Position numbers and translations under genes: made by a program
In this document: positions 20,119 through 27,444 of the stretch, piece by piece
Layout: the number at the start of each line of letters is the position of its first letter
Position numbering within the stretch: position 1 is the first letter of the stretch
IMG/VR virus record: IMGVR_UViG_3300047409_000201
Span: 1-34,146 of that record
Source of the DNA: a virus
Reading direction: 5' to 3' (one strand)
Length of the DNA stretch: 34,146 nucleotides
Notes under the pieces: model-generated
Databases searched by the model: none
Told to the model about the DNA's origin: nothing
Seen by the model: the letters and a program-made list of their open reading frames with translations, nothing else

Positions 20119-20291
20119 TGGCAATAATCACGGTCACGTACGGGGCGCACGCGCCCGTAACGATCACGACGGGCGGGGCGGTCGCGATCACAATTGACGC
20201 GAACGACATCAAGGTGCGGCACGACGGGAAAGTAGACGTTTTCCCGACCGAAGCAACGCAGGGGCTCGTAAGCGTTGTCCTGCCGAAGTAG
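20115..20291 (+). CDS. Small beta-rich protein, 58 aa
   Basis: The ATG at 20115 overlaps the upstream TGA (ATGA), opening a 58-codon frame that begins MMAIITVTYGAHAPVTITT and ends LVSVVLPK. It alternates hydrophobic and polar residues (ITVTYG, VTITTGGAVAITIDA, IKVRHDGKVDVFPTE), the pattern of a small beta-sheet domain. No family recognised. Coupled translation and virion-module context suggest a small structural or decoration protein. Confidence 0.55.
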   Translation: MMAIITVTYGAHAPVTITTGGAVAITIDANDIKVRHDGKVDVFPTEATQGLVSVVLPK

Positions 20292-20332
20292 CGCAGTGAC
20301 GATTTACGCTCTGCAACATGCCTCTGCGGGGG

Positions 20333-20338
20333 TACTCT
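20333..20338 (+). promoter_or_regulatory. TACTCT box 6 nt before the Acb2-like start
   Basis: TACTCT is followed by TGACTC and then the ATG at 20345, fitting a leaderless TANNNT arrangement. No ribosome site precedes the gene. It differs from the GTCGAATA class, so this gene might use host sigma and be expressed early. Confidence 0.4.
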
Positions 20339-20344
20339 TGACTC

Positions 20345-20626
20345 ATGCCCGACGATACGCCGATCGGTAAACTGCCCGTCGATTTCACGCGGGCGCGCGG
20401 CCTCAGCACCGAAGTCGCCAAAGCGATCGACGACGCCTTCGAGTACCACGAATGGGATGCGATGCAGGCCCTACACGGCGCGGAGATCCGTAAGGCGCTC
20501 GCGAACGCCGTTAAGGTGATCGTTACGAACGCCCCGCCGTGTCCCGATCGCTCGGCCGCAATCCGCAAGATCCGCGAGGCGCGCATGGACGCAAACTCGG
20601 CGATTACGCATGGCGGGAAATACTAG
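20345..20626 (+). CDS. Acb2/Tad1-hairpin-like anti-CBASS protein
   Basis: This 93-residue helical protein matches the Acb2 pattern as I know it. An N-terminal helix carries IDDAFEYHEW (residues 28-37), a second helix EIRKALANAVKVIV (47-60) leads to a P-rich turn (NAPPCPDRS), and the conserved C-terminal helix reads RKIREARMDANSAI (74-87). Acb2 proteins bind and sequester cyclic di- and trinucleotides, silencing host CBASS signalling (and in some members Thoeris). Its position as a short gene with its own promoter-like box within the virion region fits a counter-defence gene. Ligand specificity cannot be read. Confidence 0.75.
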   Translation: MPDDTPIGKLPVDFTRARGLSTEVAKAIDDAFEYHEWDAMQALHGAEIRKALANAVKVIVTNAPPCPDRSAAIRKIREARMDANSAITHGGKY

Positions 20627-20882
20627 CGCAGGGCCGAAGATCGTAACGAGCGAACGGCTCGACGGGATCGACCGCGAGAACTTCGCGGAAATGATCTCCT
20701 CGCCGTCGTTCGCGATCCTCTACAAACGCTACGTGGACGAACTTGTTCGCACGTCGAAGCTGTGTGAGACGCTGACGGACCCGCCCGAACTCTACCGGGC
20801 GCAGGGCCGCGTACAGGCGCTCCGCATGGCGACGACGCTCCCGCAGAAGCTCCTCGAAGAAATGCAGCAGCCGAAACGCTGA
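20610..20882 (+). CDS. Conserved phage protein in the head region, 90 aa
   Basis: The product begins MAGNTSAGPKIVTSER. It contains FAILYKRYVDELVRTSKLCETLTDP, then ELYRAQGRVQALRMATTLPQKLLEEM. The RAQGRVQALRMA..LP..LL pattern recurs in small phage head-region proteins of unknown role. It is helical, with no enzymatic motif. It overlaps the Acb2-like gene by 17 bp, so the two are probably co-translated. A motif-bearing gap follows before the next unit. Confidence 0.7.
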   Translation: MAGNTSAGPKIVTSERLDGIDRENFAEMISSPSFAILYKRYVDELVRTSKLCETLTDPPELYRAQGRVQALRMATTLPQKLLEEMQQPKR

Positions 20883-20893
20883 CCCCCGTACCC

Positions 20894-20901
20894 GTCGAAT
20901 A
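20894..20901 (+). promoter_or_regulatory. GTCGAATA motif, 9 nt before start at 20911
   Basis: An exact copy of the 8-mer in the 28-bp gap between two genes, followed by CGACGGCGT and ATG. It would begin the transcript carrying the scaffold and capsid genes. Confidence 0.5.
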
Positions 20902-20910
20902 CGACGGCGT

Positions 20911-21177
20911 ATGGACTTTATTCAGGTCGCAGGCGGCACGACCGCCCTCAATCTCTCCCGCATCGACTCGGCGCGCCTCCTCCCCGATGGCGGACTCGCC
21001 CTCTCGATCGGACCGAACGCCTTCCATCTCGAACCCGGCGACGAAACAGACGCCGTTATCAAGCACTTCGGTCTGAAGACGAAGGCCGAAAGAGACGCCG
21101 AACACGAGAAGCGCGAAAAGAAGGCCGAAAAAGACGCCGAACACAACGACGCGAACAAGCCCGCTCTAAAGAAGTGA
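20911..21177 (+). CDS. Unknown protein with Lys/Glu-rich tail, 88 aa
   Basis: The N-terminal half (MDFIQVAGGTTALNLSRID, then GGLALSIGPNAFHLEPGDE) is beta-strand-like. The C-terminal half is a highly charged helix (KTKAERDAEHEKREKKAEKDAEHND) with repeated A-E-K-D-A-E-H elements. The tail could interact with nucleic acid or a partner. The start is ATG 20911, behind a GTCGAATA motif. The stop overlaps the next GTG. No family recognised. By position it belongs to the head-assembly unit. Confidence 0.65.
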   Translation: MDFIQVAGGTTALNLSRIDSARLLPDGGLALSIGPNAFHLEPGDETDAVIKHFGLKTKAERDAEHEKREKKAEKDAEHNDANKPALKK

Positions 21178-21521
21178 CCGGGATTGTTGCAGCCGTCCGC
21201 TGCAACTTCTGTTCGCGCGCGCTCCCGGCGTGGCGCACGCATCGTTTCGGACGGGACGACCGGCCGGCGCAGACCGTTTGCGACGACTGCCTCGACTGGC
21301 ACATGCGCGCGCTCGAACTGCTCGCGGGGCGCGCGATTCCTCCCTGTCAGAACTGCGGCAAAGAAATTTCGCACGACGGTCTGACAACTGGCGAAAAGCG
21401 TTACGTCGTGCCACGAGACGGGATTTACCAGGTGCTGTGTGCGGCGTGCGTTCGGCCTTACGTCGAAAAGCGCGGCGACCTCTACCGCGGGACCGCCTTC
21501 GGCGCGGCGTTGAAACTATGA
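21174..21521 (+). CDS. Protein with two zinc-ribbon-like Cys clusters, 115 aa
   Basis: It starts with GTG overlapping the upstream stop. Eight cysteines fall in four C-x2-C pairs: C10/C13 (CNFC), C36/C39 (CDDC), C58/C61 (CQNC) and C89/C92 (CAAC). They suggest two zinc ribbons linked by helical segments (DWHMRALELLAG). The product begins MTGIVAAVRCNFCSRALP. Such proteins may bind nucleic acid or act as assembly adaptors. No known family. It is translationally coupled to the scaffold candidate (ATGA overlap at 21518). Confidence 0.7.
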   Translation: MTGIVAAVRCNFCSRALPAWRTHRFGRDDRPAQTVCDDCLDWHMRALELLAGRAIPPCQNCGKEISHDGLTTGEKRYVVPRDGIYQVLCAACVRPYVEKRGDLYRGTAFGAALKL

Positions 21522-22255
21522 CGCCATCAGCTCCTATCGAAGAACAGCCGCAGGGCGCCGGTACTTCTCCTCCGGCGCCTGCCGCGGACCCCGCAGAACT
21601 CGCCCGCCAGATCGCCGACCTCAAAGAACAGGTCGCGGAAAACCAGCGCACCGCGCAGTATTGGGCCGAACGCGCCCGCGCGACCGCTCCCGAACCGGCG
21701 CACGTCCGCGTCGAACCGGAACCCGAAGAAGACGACACCGACGTACTCGAAGCCATCACGACCGAAGGTACGAAGGGCTTCGACCGGCTCGCCGAAAAAC
21801 GCGGCTTCGTCAAAAAGGCGGATGTCGCGGCCATGATCGAAGCGCGGGCGACCTCGCTTACGAAGGAACAGGAACTCATCGAGAGATACCCCGACCTTCG
21901 CCAGAAAAACTCGGACTTTTTTAAGGCAACGGCGGCGCATTACGGCGAATTGGTTAAAAGCGGCACGCCCGCGGTTCTCGCAATGGAACTTGCATCTGAA
22001 AAAGCCGAACTCGATTTCATGCGCTCGGGAAAGTTGAAACCCGAAGCGCCCAAGGACGACGGCGACCGGCGCACGCGCGCCGCGGCTGCATCGGGCGCGC
22101 CATCGCGCAGGCCTGCGGCGAACGAACCGGACGACGACGAACTCTCGCCCGATCAGAAGCGCATCGCGGCGGCGATGGGCATTTCAGAAGAAGCCTACCT
22201 GAAGCGCGCGAAAGCCGGCGTCAACGTGGGCGGACGACCCGGAGCGAGGCGCTAG
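21518..22255 (+). CDS. Scaffold / capsid assembly protein candidate
   Basis: The frame opens at 21230, but ATG 21518 overlaps the upstream stop (ATGA) and gives 245 residues. The product begins MTPSAPIEEQPQGAG, has a long charged helix (AELARQIADLKEQVAENQRTAQYW), an acidic linker, further helices (DFFKATAAHYGELVKSG), and a C-terminal pair ending LSPDQKRIAAAMGISEEAYLKRAKAG. The helical, Pro/Ala/Glu-rich character and the C-terminal MGISEEAYLK...G pattern are typical of phage scaffold or prohead proteins, which guide coat assembly and leave. It lies two genes upstream of the decoration and capsid genes, as expected. Confidence 0.75.
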   Translation: MTPSAPIEEQPQGAGTSPPAPAADPAELARQIADLKEQVAENQRTAQYWAERARATAPEPAHVRVEPEPEEDDTDVLEAITTEGTKGFDRLAEKRGFVKKADVAAMIEARATSLTKEQELIERYPDLRQKNSDFFKATAAHYGELVKSGTPAVLAMELASEKAELDFMRSGKLKPEAPKDDGDRRTRAAAASGAPSRRPAANEPDDDELSPDQKRIAAAMGISEEAYLKRAKAGVNVGGRPGARR

Positions 22256-23182
22256 ATGTCCGTTAAGCGCAAGGTGAAAGTTCCCGACCCGGCAGAACTC
22301 GCGAATAAGCGCGTTCTCGCGGACATCAAAGCGCGCGACGAAGCGAAGAAGCACGAACAGGCGCTCGCGGCCGACCTCGGGCTCAATCTCAAGCCCCCGT
22401 TACCGGAAGCGGCGACCGCGGCGGAATTTCTCGCGGACGAATTCGAGCGCAGGGCGTTCGGCGATCAGGTCCCGACCTACACGCGCGTGCTCTACGGTCC
22501 CGACCCGCTTCTGACATCGTGCCCCGCGATGAAAGCGGCGATCGAGAAGGTCGGACTCGAAGAATACGCGAACGCGACCGCCGAAGCGATTCTGCTCAAA
22601 GAGTCAAAAGCCGTGACCGATCCGGTCATGCAGCGCGGGCTCATGGCGGCGATCGCGAAATTCGGCAAGGCCGAAGTAGCGCGGGCGTTCAAAGAGCGCA
22701 TTCTGAAAATCCCCGTCCGTACCGTCGAAGTCGAAGCCGACCGCGAAGACCCGCTCATATTCAGCCGTCCGCTTGAGGAGGCCGTCGAACGTTACGGTTC
22801 GCCCGGCATGGCGCCGAAGTTCCTTTCAGAGCGTTGCATCGCCGTCCTCGGGCTCCGCGGCTACCGCATCGTGACGGACGAGCGCGGCGACCCGGTGAAA
22901 GTCGGAACGCTGCTTATGGGCGAAATTCCGATTGCGATGGCGGAACGGCGTCGCCGGCATTGGGCCGAACAGTCCAACGAACTCATGGAGTCGATGGAAG
23001 ACGATTACCGCCAGTCGGTCGAATCGGAAGTGAAAAACGCGGGCCGCGGCTTCGCTTCGATCCTCACTCCGGGCGAAACGGTGCGATCGCAGGCGGCGGG
23101 CGATTTCCCCGACGACCCCGTTCTTACCGAAAGTTATCTGAACCGGAGCAGGGAAACCGGCTTCCGCGTCGAAAGAGGTTAG
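22256..23182 (+). CDS. Unknown head-region protein, 308 aa
   Basis: The product begins MSVKRKVKVPDPAELANKRVL and starts directly after the scaffold stop. It is mixed helical, with a basic N-terminus, PLLTSCPAMKAAIEKVG, SKAVTDPVMQRGLMAAIAKFG, a GYRIVTDERGDPVKVGTLLMGEIPIAMAERRRRHWAEQS segment and a C-terminal tail. The GEIP..MAERRR.HWAEQSNE stretch is shared with proteins of phage head modules that I know without function. A minor capsid or internal head role is likely by context. No catalytic motif is visible. Confidence 0.7.
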   Translation: MSVKRKVKVPDPAELANKRVLADIKARDEAKKHEQALAADLGLNLKPPLPEAATAAEFLADEFERRAFGDQVPTYTRVLYGPDPLLTSCPAMKAAIEKVGLEEYANATAEAILLKESKAVTDPVMQRGLMAAIAKFGKAEVARAFKERILKIPVRTVEVEADREDPLIFSRPLEEAVERYGSPGMAPKFLSERCIAVLGLRGYRIVTDERGDPVKVGTLLMGEIPIAMAERRRRHWAEQSNELMESMEDDYRQSVESEVKNAGRGFASILTPGETVRSQAAGDFPDDPVLTESYLNRSRETGFRVERG

Positions 23183-23185
23183 TAC

Positions 23186-23755
23186 ATGGCGAACCCAAAT
23201 AATCCGTTCGGCTTCCGTCCCGTCATCCGTTCGGGCGGCGCGCCGTTCAGCGTCTCCGAATACGCCAAGGCGCTCGCTGACCCGACGCCGATTTTCGCGT
23301 TTGACATGGTGGGGCACATCACAGGCGGCGTTGCTCCCCCCCTGCCTGAGAACCCGGCGTACACGCTCTCGCGCATCCAGGCGGGCTCGCTTCTGACGCC
23401 CGGTACGTCGCTCTGGCTCGGGCCGTCGCTCACTTTCGGCGCGGCATCGAAGGCGACCATACATCCGGTCTGCGATGAAGTCGATATCGTGATGATCGCG
23501 CAGTGTTCGGGCGCGGTCGCGATTACGAACGCCGCGCACGCGAACCTCAACGCGAACATCCTCAACACGGCGGGAAGCCTGCTCACGAAGCAGAGCGCGC
23601 ACCAGGTCAACTCGGCGGGCATCGCCGTCACCGCGGGCCTCGACCTCCGCATCCTCAATGTCGCGATGATTTCGCCGAACGTCGAAGGCGCGAACGCCAT
23701 CGTCGAAGTGACGATCGCTAAACACACCTTCGGACAGGGCGCAGCCGGAAGCTAG
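23186..23755 (+). CDS. Capsid decoration/stabilisation candidate, NPFGFRP type
   Basis: The product begins MANPNNPFGFRPVIRSGG, a start common to phage proteins encoded next to the major capsid gene. The 189 residues are beta-rich (SLWLGPSLTFGAASKATIHPV, DIVMIAQCSGAVAITN, LRILNVAMISPN). Such proteins are thought to decorate or stabilise the capsid. It lies 12 bp upstream of the major capsid gene with a GGAGCC ribosome-like stretch in between. Identification rests on the NPFGFRP start and gene order. Confidence 0.7.
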   Translation: MANPNNPFGFRPVIRSGGAPFSVSEYAKALADPTPIFAFDMVGHITGGVAPPLPENPAYTLSRIQAGSLLTPGTSLWLGPSLTFGAASKATIHPVCDEVDIVMIAQCSGAVAITNAAHANLNANILNTAGSLLTKQSAHQVNSAGIAVTAGLDLRILNVAMISPNVEGANAIVEVTIAKHTFGQGAAGS

Positions 23756-23767
23756 GAGCCATTTCAA

Positions 23768-24688
23768 ATGTTCATCAGAACGCTTTACCCGGATCTGTAC
23801 CTCGAATCAATGCTGCCCGCAATCGACGAGGTTGTGCAGACCAAATACGCGAGATTCCCCGAAGAATTTTCGGAAGTCTTTCGCATGGAAACGTCTTCGC
23901 GCGGCATCGAGCAGACGACCGAAATTACGGGCTTTGCTCAGATGGCCGTCGTCCCCGAAGGCGAGAACACACGCTATGACGAGGCCTTGCCCGCGTTCAA
24001 TAAAACCTACAACCACGCGCAGTATTCGCTCGGGTTCCGGGTTACGCGCGTGGCGATGGACGACGACAAATTCGGCGTCGTGCGTAAGCTCTCGACCGAA
24101 CTCGGCCGAAGCGCGTCTGAGACGAAGGAAGTCACCGCGGCGTCGGTGTTCAACAACGGCTTTCTGGTCGCCAACGGTCCCGATGGCGTCCCGCTGTTCT
24201 CGCTCGCGCATCCTCTCGTCGGCGGCGGCGTACAGGCGAACATGCTCTCGTATCCGTCCGATCCCGATGTGACCTCGATGCAGCTTGCGCTGACCGGGAT
24301 GCGAACGGCAGTCGATCACAGAGGGAAGCGCCAGCGCATTCCGCCCCGTAAAGCGATCTTCCCGCCACAGCTCGAATTCGTGGGCGCGGAACTGCTCGGC
24401 GGGCCCGATCGCCCGGACACGGCGAACCGCGCGATCAACGCTTTTCGCCGGCGCTCGGGGATGCCGTCGTTCGATACCTGGATCGTCTGGGACTATCTCA
24501 GCGACCCGCACGCCTGGTTCCTCGAAGCCGATCAGGAAGACACCGAACTCCGATTTTACTGGCGGGAAAAGTTCAACACGGTGCACGATCTGGACTTCGA
24601 CAGTCGTAGTACGAAGACGGCGGGCTGGATGCGGTTCTCGTGCGGCTTCAACGGCTTCTACGGCGTGTTCGCAGTCCCAAGCTCCTAA
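23768..24688 (+). CDS. Major capsid protein, Mu gpT-like HK97 fold
   Basis: This 306-residue protein begins MFIRTLYPDLYLESMLPAID. It carries gpT-type head features: RMETSSRGIEQTTEITGFAQM, a SLGFRVTRVAMDDD core strand-helix, FNNGF (128-132), SLAHPL (145-150) followed by a Gly-rich turn and N158ML, and a C-terminal YFYWREKFNTV-like beta segment. The Mu gpT family forms HK97-fold capsid shells. Scaffold and decoration genes upstream support the assignment. No protease gene is visible, so maturation might not require cleavage. Confidence 0.88.
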   Translation: MFIRTLYPDLYLESMLPAIDEVVQTKYARFPEEFSEVFRMETSSRGIEQTTEITGFAQMAVVPEGENTRYDEALPAFNKTYNHAQYSLGFRVTRVAMDDDKFGVVRKLSTELGRSASETKEVTAASVFNNGFLVANGPDGVPLFSLAHPLVGGGVQANMLSYPSDPDVTSMQLALTGMRTAVDHRGKRQRIPPRKAIFPPQLEFVGAELLGGPDRPDTANRAINAFRRRSGMPSFDTWIVWDYLSDPHAWFLEADQEDTELRFYWREKFNTVHDLDFDSRSTKTAGWMRFSCGFNGFYGVFAVPSS

Positions 24689-24694
24689 ACGGCT

Positions 24695-25177
24695 ATGCCA
24701 GCAATCACCAGATTTACCGGGCTCGTCGTGGCCGTTCCGGGCGGCGGCTCGAAGGGCCATTCAGCCTTCAAAAACATCAGCCCGCAGGTCGGAATCGACA
24801 TTCAGATTCCCACTAATCAGACGTTGCCCGCTCTCCAGATTTCGCAGCCTGACGGGACGGTGATCTATACGCTCGGTCCCGCGGCTCCGCTCGCGGCCTC
24901 GGGCGCGCTTCCGACGACGGGCGGCTCGTACGTCATCACGAAGACGGGCGCGGCGGCGGCGCTCACGCTCGCAGCTCCGACCGCGAACGGCGCGACGCTC
25001 ACGATCACATCGCAGACCGGCTTCGCGCACACGATCACGACGGCGGGCCTGCTCAGAACGGGCGCTGCTCCGTCGAACGTCGCGACCTTCGCCGCTTTCC
25101 CCGGCGCGAGCCTTACGCTGTTCTCGGCGAACGGCTTCTGGAACGTGATCTCACAGAACGGCGTAACGTTTACGTAA
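24695..25177 (+). CDS. Beta-rich virion protein, 160 aa
   Basis: The product begins MPAITRFTGLVVAVPGGG. It is low in charge and rich in Thr, Ala and Gly: SYVITKTGAAAALTLAAPTANG, TLTITSQTGFAHTITTAG, SLTLFSANGFWNVISQNG. The last segment (G..LTLFSANGFWNVISQ.GV) is common in phage tail or capsid surface domains. It follows the major capsid gene by six bases. A capsid surface or decoration role is likely by context. Confidence 0.7.
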   Translation: MPAITRFTGLVVAVPGGGSKGHSAFKNISPQVGIDIQIPTNQTLPALQISQPDGTVIYTLGPAAPLAASGALPTTGGSYVITKTGAAAALTLAAPTANGATLTITSQTGFAHTITTAGLLRTGAAPSNVATFAAFPGASLTLFSANGFWNVISQNGVTFT

Positions 25178-25181
25178 ACCG

Positions 25182-25547
25182 ATGTCCGCGCCGCTCAAGG
25201 TTATCCCGGTCACGATTCCCGCAGGCCAGTCGCTCTCTAACGGCGCGCTCGTGGGCGACTACCGGATTTCAGGCCTCCAGTTCCCGCCAGTGTGGGCGGC
25301 GGGCGGTATCTCGTGGCAGGCCTCGCTTGACGACGGCGCAACGTGGGTAGAAGTCACCGACGCGACCGGCGCGCCGATCGCGTACCCGACCGCGGGCGCA
25401 GCCAACACGTATTTCCTGCTCGACTCGACGAAATTCGTGGGGCTCACGCTCGTCCGAATCCGCTCGGGCACGCTCGCGGCTCCGGTCAATCAGGGCGCCA
25501 ACTGCGTTCTGCGGCTCGCCTGCGCGAAACTCAACCCGCTCTATTGA
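25182..25547 (+). CDS. Beta-sandwich virion protein, 121 aa
   Basis: The product begins MSAPLKVIPVTIPAGQSLSNG and reads as alternating beta strands (LVGDYRISGLQFPPVW, ISWQASLDDGATWVEVTDATG, FVGLTLVRIRSGTLAAPVNQG, CVLRLACAKLNPLY). The 'GA.W..V.D..G' and 'lR.RSGT...PVNQGA' features appear in small phage head-surface proteins. It is encoded four bases after the preceding structural gene and ends overlapping a convergent HNH gene by seven bases. Role inferred only from context. Confidence 0.65.
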   Translation: MSAPLKVIPVTIPAGQSLSNGALVGDYRISGLQFPPVWAAGGISWQASLDDGATWVEVTDATGAPIAYPTAGAANTYFLLDSTKFVGLTLVRIRSGTLAAPVNQGANCVLRLACAKLNPLY

Positions 25548-26350
25548 CGCATGTAGGCGAGGATTGCTTCGATTTCTTCGGGCGTCGCGTCTCGCTTCAG
25601 CACGTTGCAGCGATAGCAAATAACCCGAACGTTACCGTCTGTGTAGCCTTTGGTGTTGTCGCGCCGATCGAGAGAGGGAGAAAGAGGGCTCGGTCGCTTC
25701 AGGTTGCGCCGGACATAATCAAGTGTCTTGTTACAACAGGCGCACTCTGCCGGAAATGCCTTCCTGATCGCGTGTAGTCCGTCGCACTCCAGTCCAAGTC
25801 GCTTTGCCCTCACACGCGCGCCGCGAATCAGAATCGTCATACGGTTGGCGGGGTTCGCCTCGTACTGGCGGGTGTTCTCGGCCATCTGGGGCTTTCGGCC
25901 CTGGTAATACTTTTTCAATTTCTCGGCATTTTTCGCCCGATACTCGCGTTGCCGTTCGGCCATCGCTTCGCGATTCGCCTCGTGCCACTTTTTGTTGGTT
26001 TCGCGGACTCTTTCGGGATTTGCTTTTCGGTACGCCGCTGATGCCGCCCGCTGCTGTTCAGCGTGCGCGGCGTAGTAGGCGGCGCTGTGTTCCCGCTGTT
26101 TTTGGGGATCGCGCCTTTCGTATTGAGCCCGGATCTTCTCCGGATTCGCCTGCTTCCACTTCTGGTCTTTCCTGCGATCCGTTTCGCGGGCTTTTTCCGG
26201 ATTGGCCTCGCGCCACCGTTTGTCGCTCGCCTTCCGTTTTTCGCGGAACGCGGCAGGATCTTCCGCTATGCGTCGCGCCCTGCGTTTCCGCTCGGCTTCG
26301 ACCTTCTTTTGTTTCCTGATGGCTTCCGGGCTAGACTCTGATGCAGCCAT
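25541..26350 (-). CDS. HNH endonuclease gene inserted on the opposite strand
   Basis: The product begins MAASESSPEAIRKQKK. A long charged helical arm (residues 20-165) has repeated ANPEK/ANPER units (REANPEKARE, KQANPEKIRA, RKANPERVRE), a DNA-binding arrangement of many phage HNH enzymes. The C-terminal nuclease (about 180-265) shows ECACCNKT, LSPSLDRRDNTKGYTDGNV and CYRCNVLKRDAT, with C-x2-C zinc pairs and an Asp-Asn catalytic region. It is the only leftward gene in the capsid-to-tail block (16941 rightward), so it looks like a mobile free-standing homing-type endonuclease. Confidence 0.88.
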   Translation of the reverse strand: MAASESSPEAIRKQKKVEAERKRRARRIAEDPAAFREKRKASDKRWREANPEKARETDRRKDQKWKQANPEKIRAQYERRDPQKQREHSAAYYAAHAEQQRAASAAYRKANPERVRETNKKWHEANREAMAERQREYRAKNAEKLKKYYQGRKPQMAENTRQYEANPANRMTILIRGARVRAKRLGLECDGLHAIRKAFPAECACCNKTLDYVRRNLKRPSPLSPSLDRRDNTKGYTDGNVRVICYRCNVLKRDATPEEIEAILAYMRQ

Positions 26351-26476
26351 GCGTTCTGTTTCTCCAGATCGTGTGGTTAGGGCCGTGACGATGCTTCAAC
26401 ATCGGCGCGGTCCGCACCTTCAATTGTGCCGTTTTGTGAGTGCGCGGAACAAGTACGGGCGTACCGGAGGTCCGCT

Positions 26477-26484
26477 GTCGAATA
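26477..26484 (+). promoter_or_regulatory. GTCGAATA motif, 7 nt before start at 26492
   Basis: An exact copy followed by GACGGGT and the ATG at 26492. It lies in the 141-bp gap next to the leftward HNH gene and would restart late transcription for the connector and tail genes beyond the insertion. Confidence 0.5.
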
Positions 26485-26491
26485 GACGGGT

Positions 26492-27442
26492 ATGAGCACC
26501 TGGGGCCAGTTGAGGATGAGGCTGCAAGTTTCGTTCCCCGCCTTGCCTCTCGACCTTCTTGACGAATTTTTGGTTGGTCGTTACACTTCCGTCCTCTCGG
26601 CAACCGACTGGTACGGCCTCAAGGCGCACGCGACCATTCAGACGCTCGCGGCGTACCAGTCGCTCACGACCGAATCCGTGACGCTGCAGGTCGGCTCGGC
26701 GTCGGTCGCCGGCGTCGGTACGAACTGGACCGCGGCGGTTGTCGGTCTGAACTTCTATAAACCCGGCGACAACGTTGTTTACACCGTTCAGGGCTTCATA
26801 TCGCCCGTTCAGATCACGCTCGACCGTCCGTACGAAGGCATCTCGGGCAACGCTCCGGGCACGCCGTACGCGGGCGCGCCGTACGTTCTCATGCAGGACG
26901 TTTACCCGCTTCCCGACGACGCCCGCACGCCCGTAACGATCATCAACCCGGTTAACGGAAAACCGTTGCAGGAGTTTACGAAACAGGGCCTCGATATTTC
27001 AGCCGGAACGCGGGCCGCGATCGGGGATGTGTGGAGCTTCGCGATCGTGGGCGATACGACCGAAGACGCGCCCCCCGTTCTCCATCAGATCCGGTTCTAT
27101 CCGGCTCCGCAGTTCTCGCGCGGCTTCCAGCTCGAATATCACCGCGACCCGAACATCTTCACCGGCCAGAACACCTCCGCGTCGCCCCTCCCGTTCGTGA
27201 CGGACCTCGTTCTGACGGCGGGCGCACGCGCGGACGCCGCGACGCATCTCGGGATGATTTCGGCGGCGAAGTACGAAGCGGACTTCGAAAAGGAACTGTC
27301 GCGAATGCTTTTGGTCGAACATGCTGAACGGCGAAAAAAAGTCGCCTTCCGCATGGCGCCAAGGTTTACAAGACACCGATTGGCGCGCGTCGATCGCGCC
27401 CGCGGCCGTGGTTGGGGAAGCGGTCAGGGCGGTCCGTCCTAG
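26492..27442 (+). CDS. Head-tail connector or tail accessory protein, 316 aa
   Basis: The product begins MSTWGQLRMRLQVSFPALPLDLLDEFL. An N-terminal helical region (FLVGRYTSVLSATDWYGLKAHATIQTLA) is followed by a beta-rich part (SVTLQVGSASVAGVGTNWT, PVQITLDRPYEG) and a C-terminal helical region with LVLTAGARADAATHLG and a basic tail. The N-terminal helix plus 'G.gT.WT....G..f...' beta insertion is found in phage head-tail connector proteins. It follows a GTCGAATA motif and precedes two smaller adaptor candidates. The C-terminal RGRGWGSGQGGPS tail is probably disordered. Confidence 0.65.
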   Translation: MSTWGQLRMRLQVSFPALPLDLLDEFLVGRYTSVLSATDWYGLKAHATIQTLAAYQSLTTESVTLQVGSASVAGVGTNWTAAVVGLNFYKPGDNVVYTVQGFISPVQITLDRPYEGISGNAPGTPYAGAPYVLMQDVYPLPDDARTPVTIINPVNGKPLQEFTKQGLDISAGTRAAIGDVWSFAIVGDTTEDAPPVLHQIRFYPAPQFSRGFQLEYHRDPNIFTGQNTSASPLPFVTDLVLTAGARADAATHLGMISAAKYEADFEKELSRMLLVEHAERRKKVAFRMAPRFTRHRLARVDRARGRGWGSGQGGPS

Positions 27443-27444
27443 CC

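Noticed and set aside
25541-26350. Rightward open frames opposite the HNH gene
   Set aside because: The leftward frame encodes a clear HNH domain with zinc Cys pairs. The rightward frames are its shadow.
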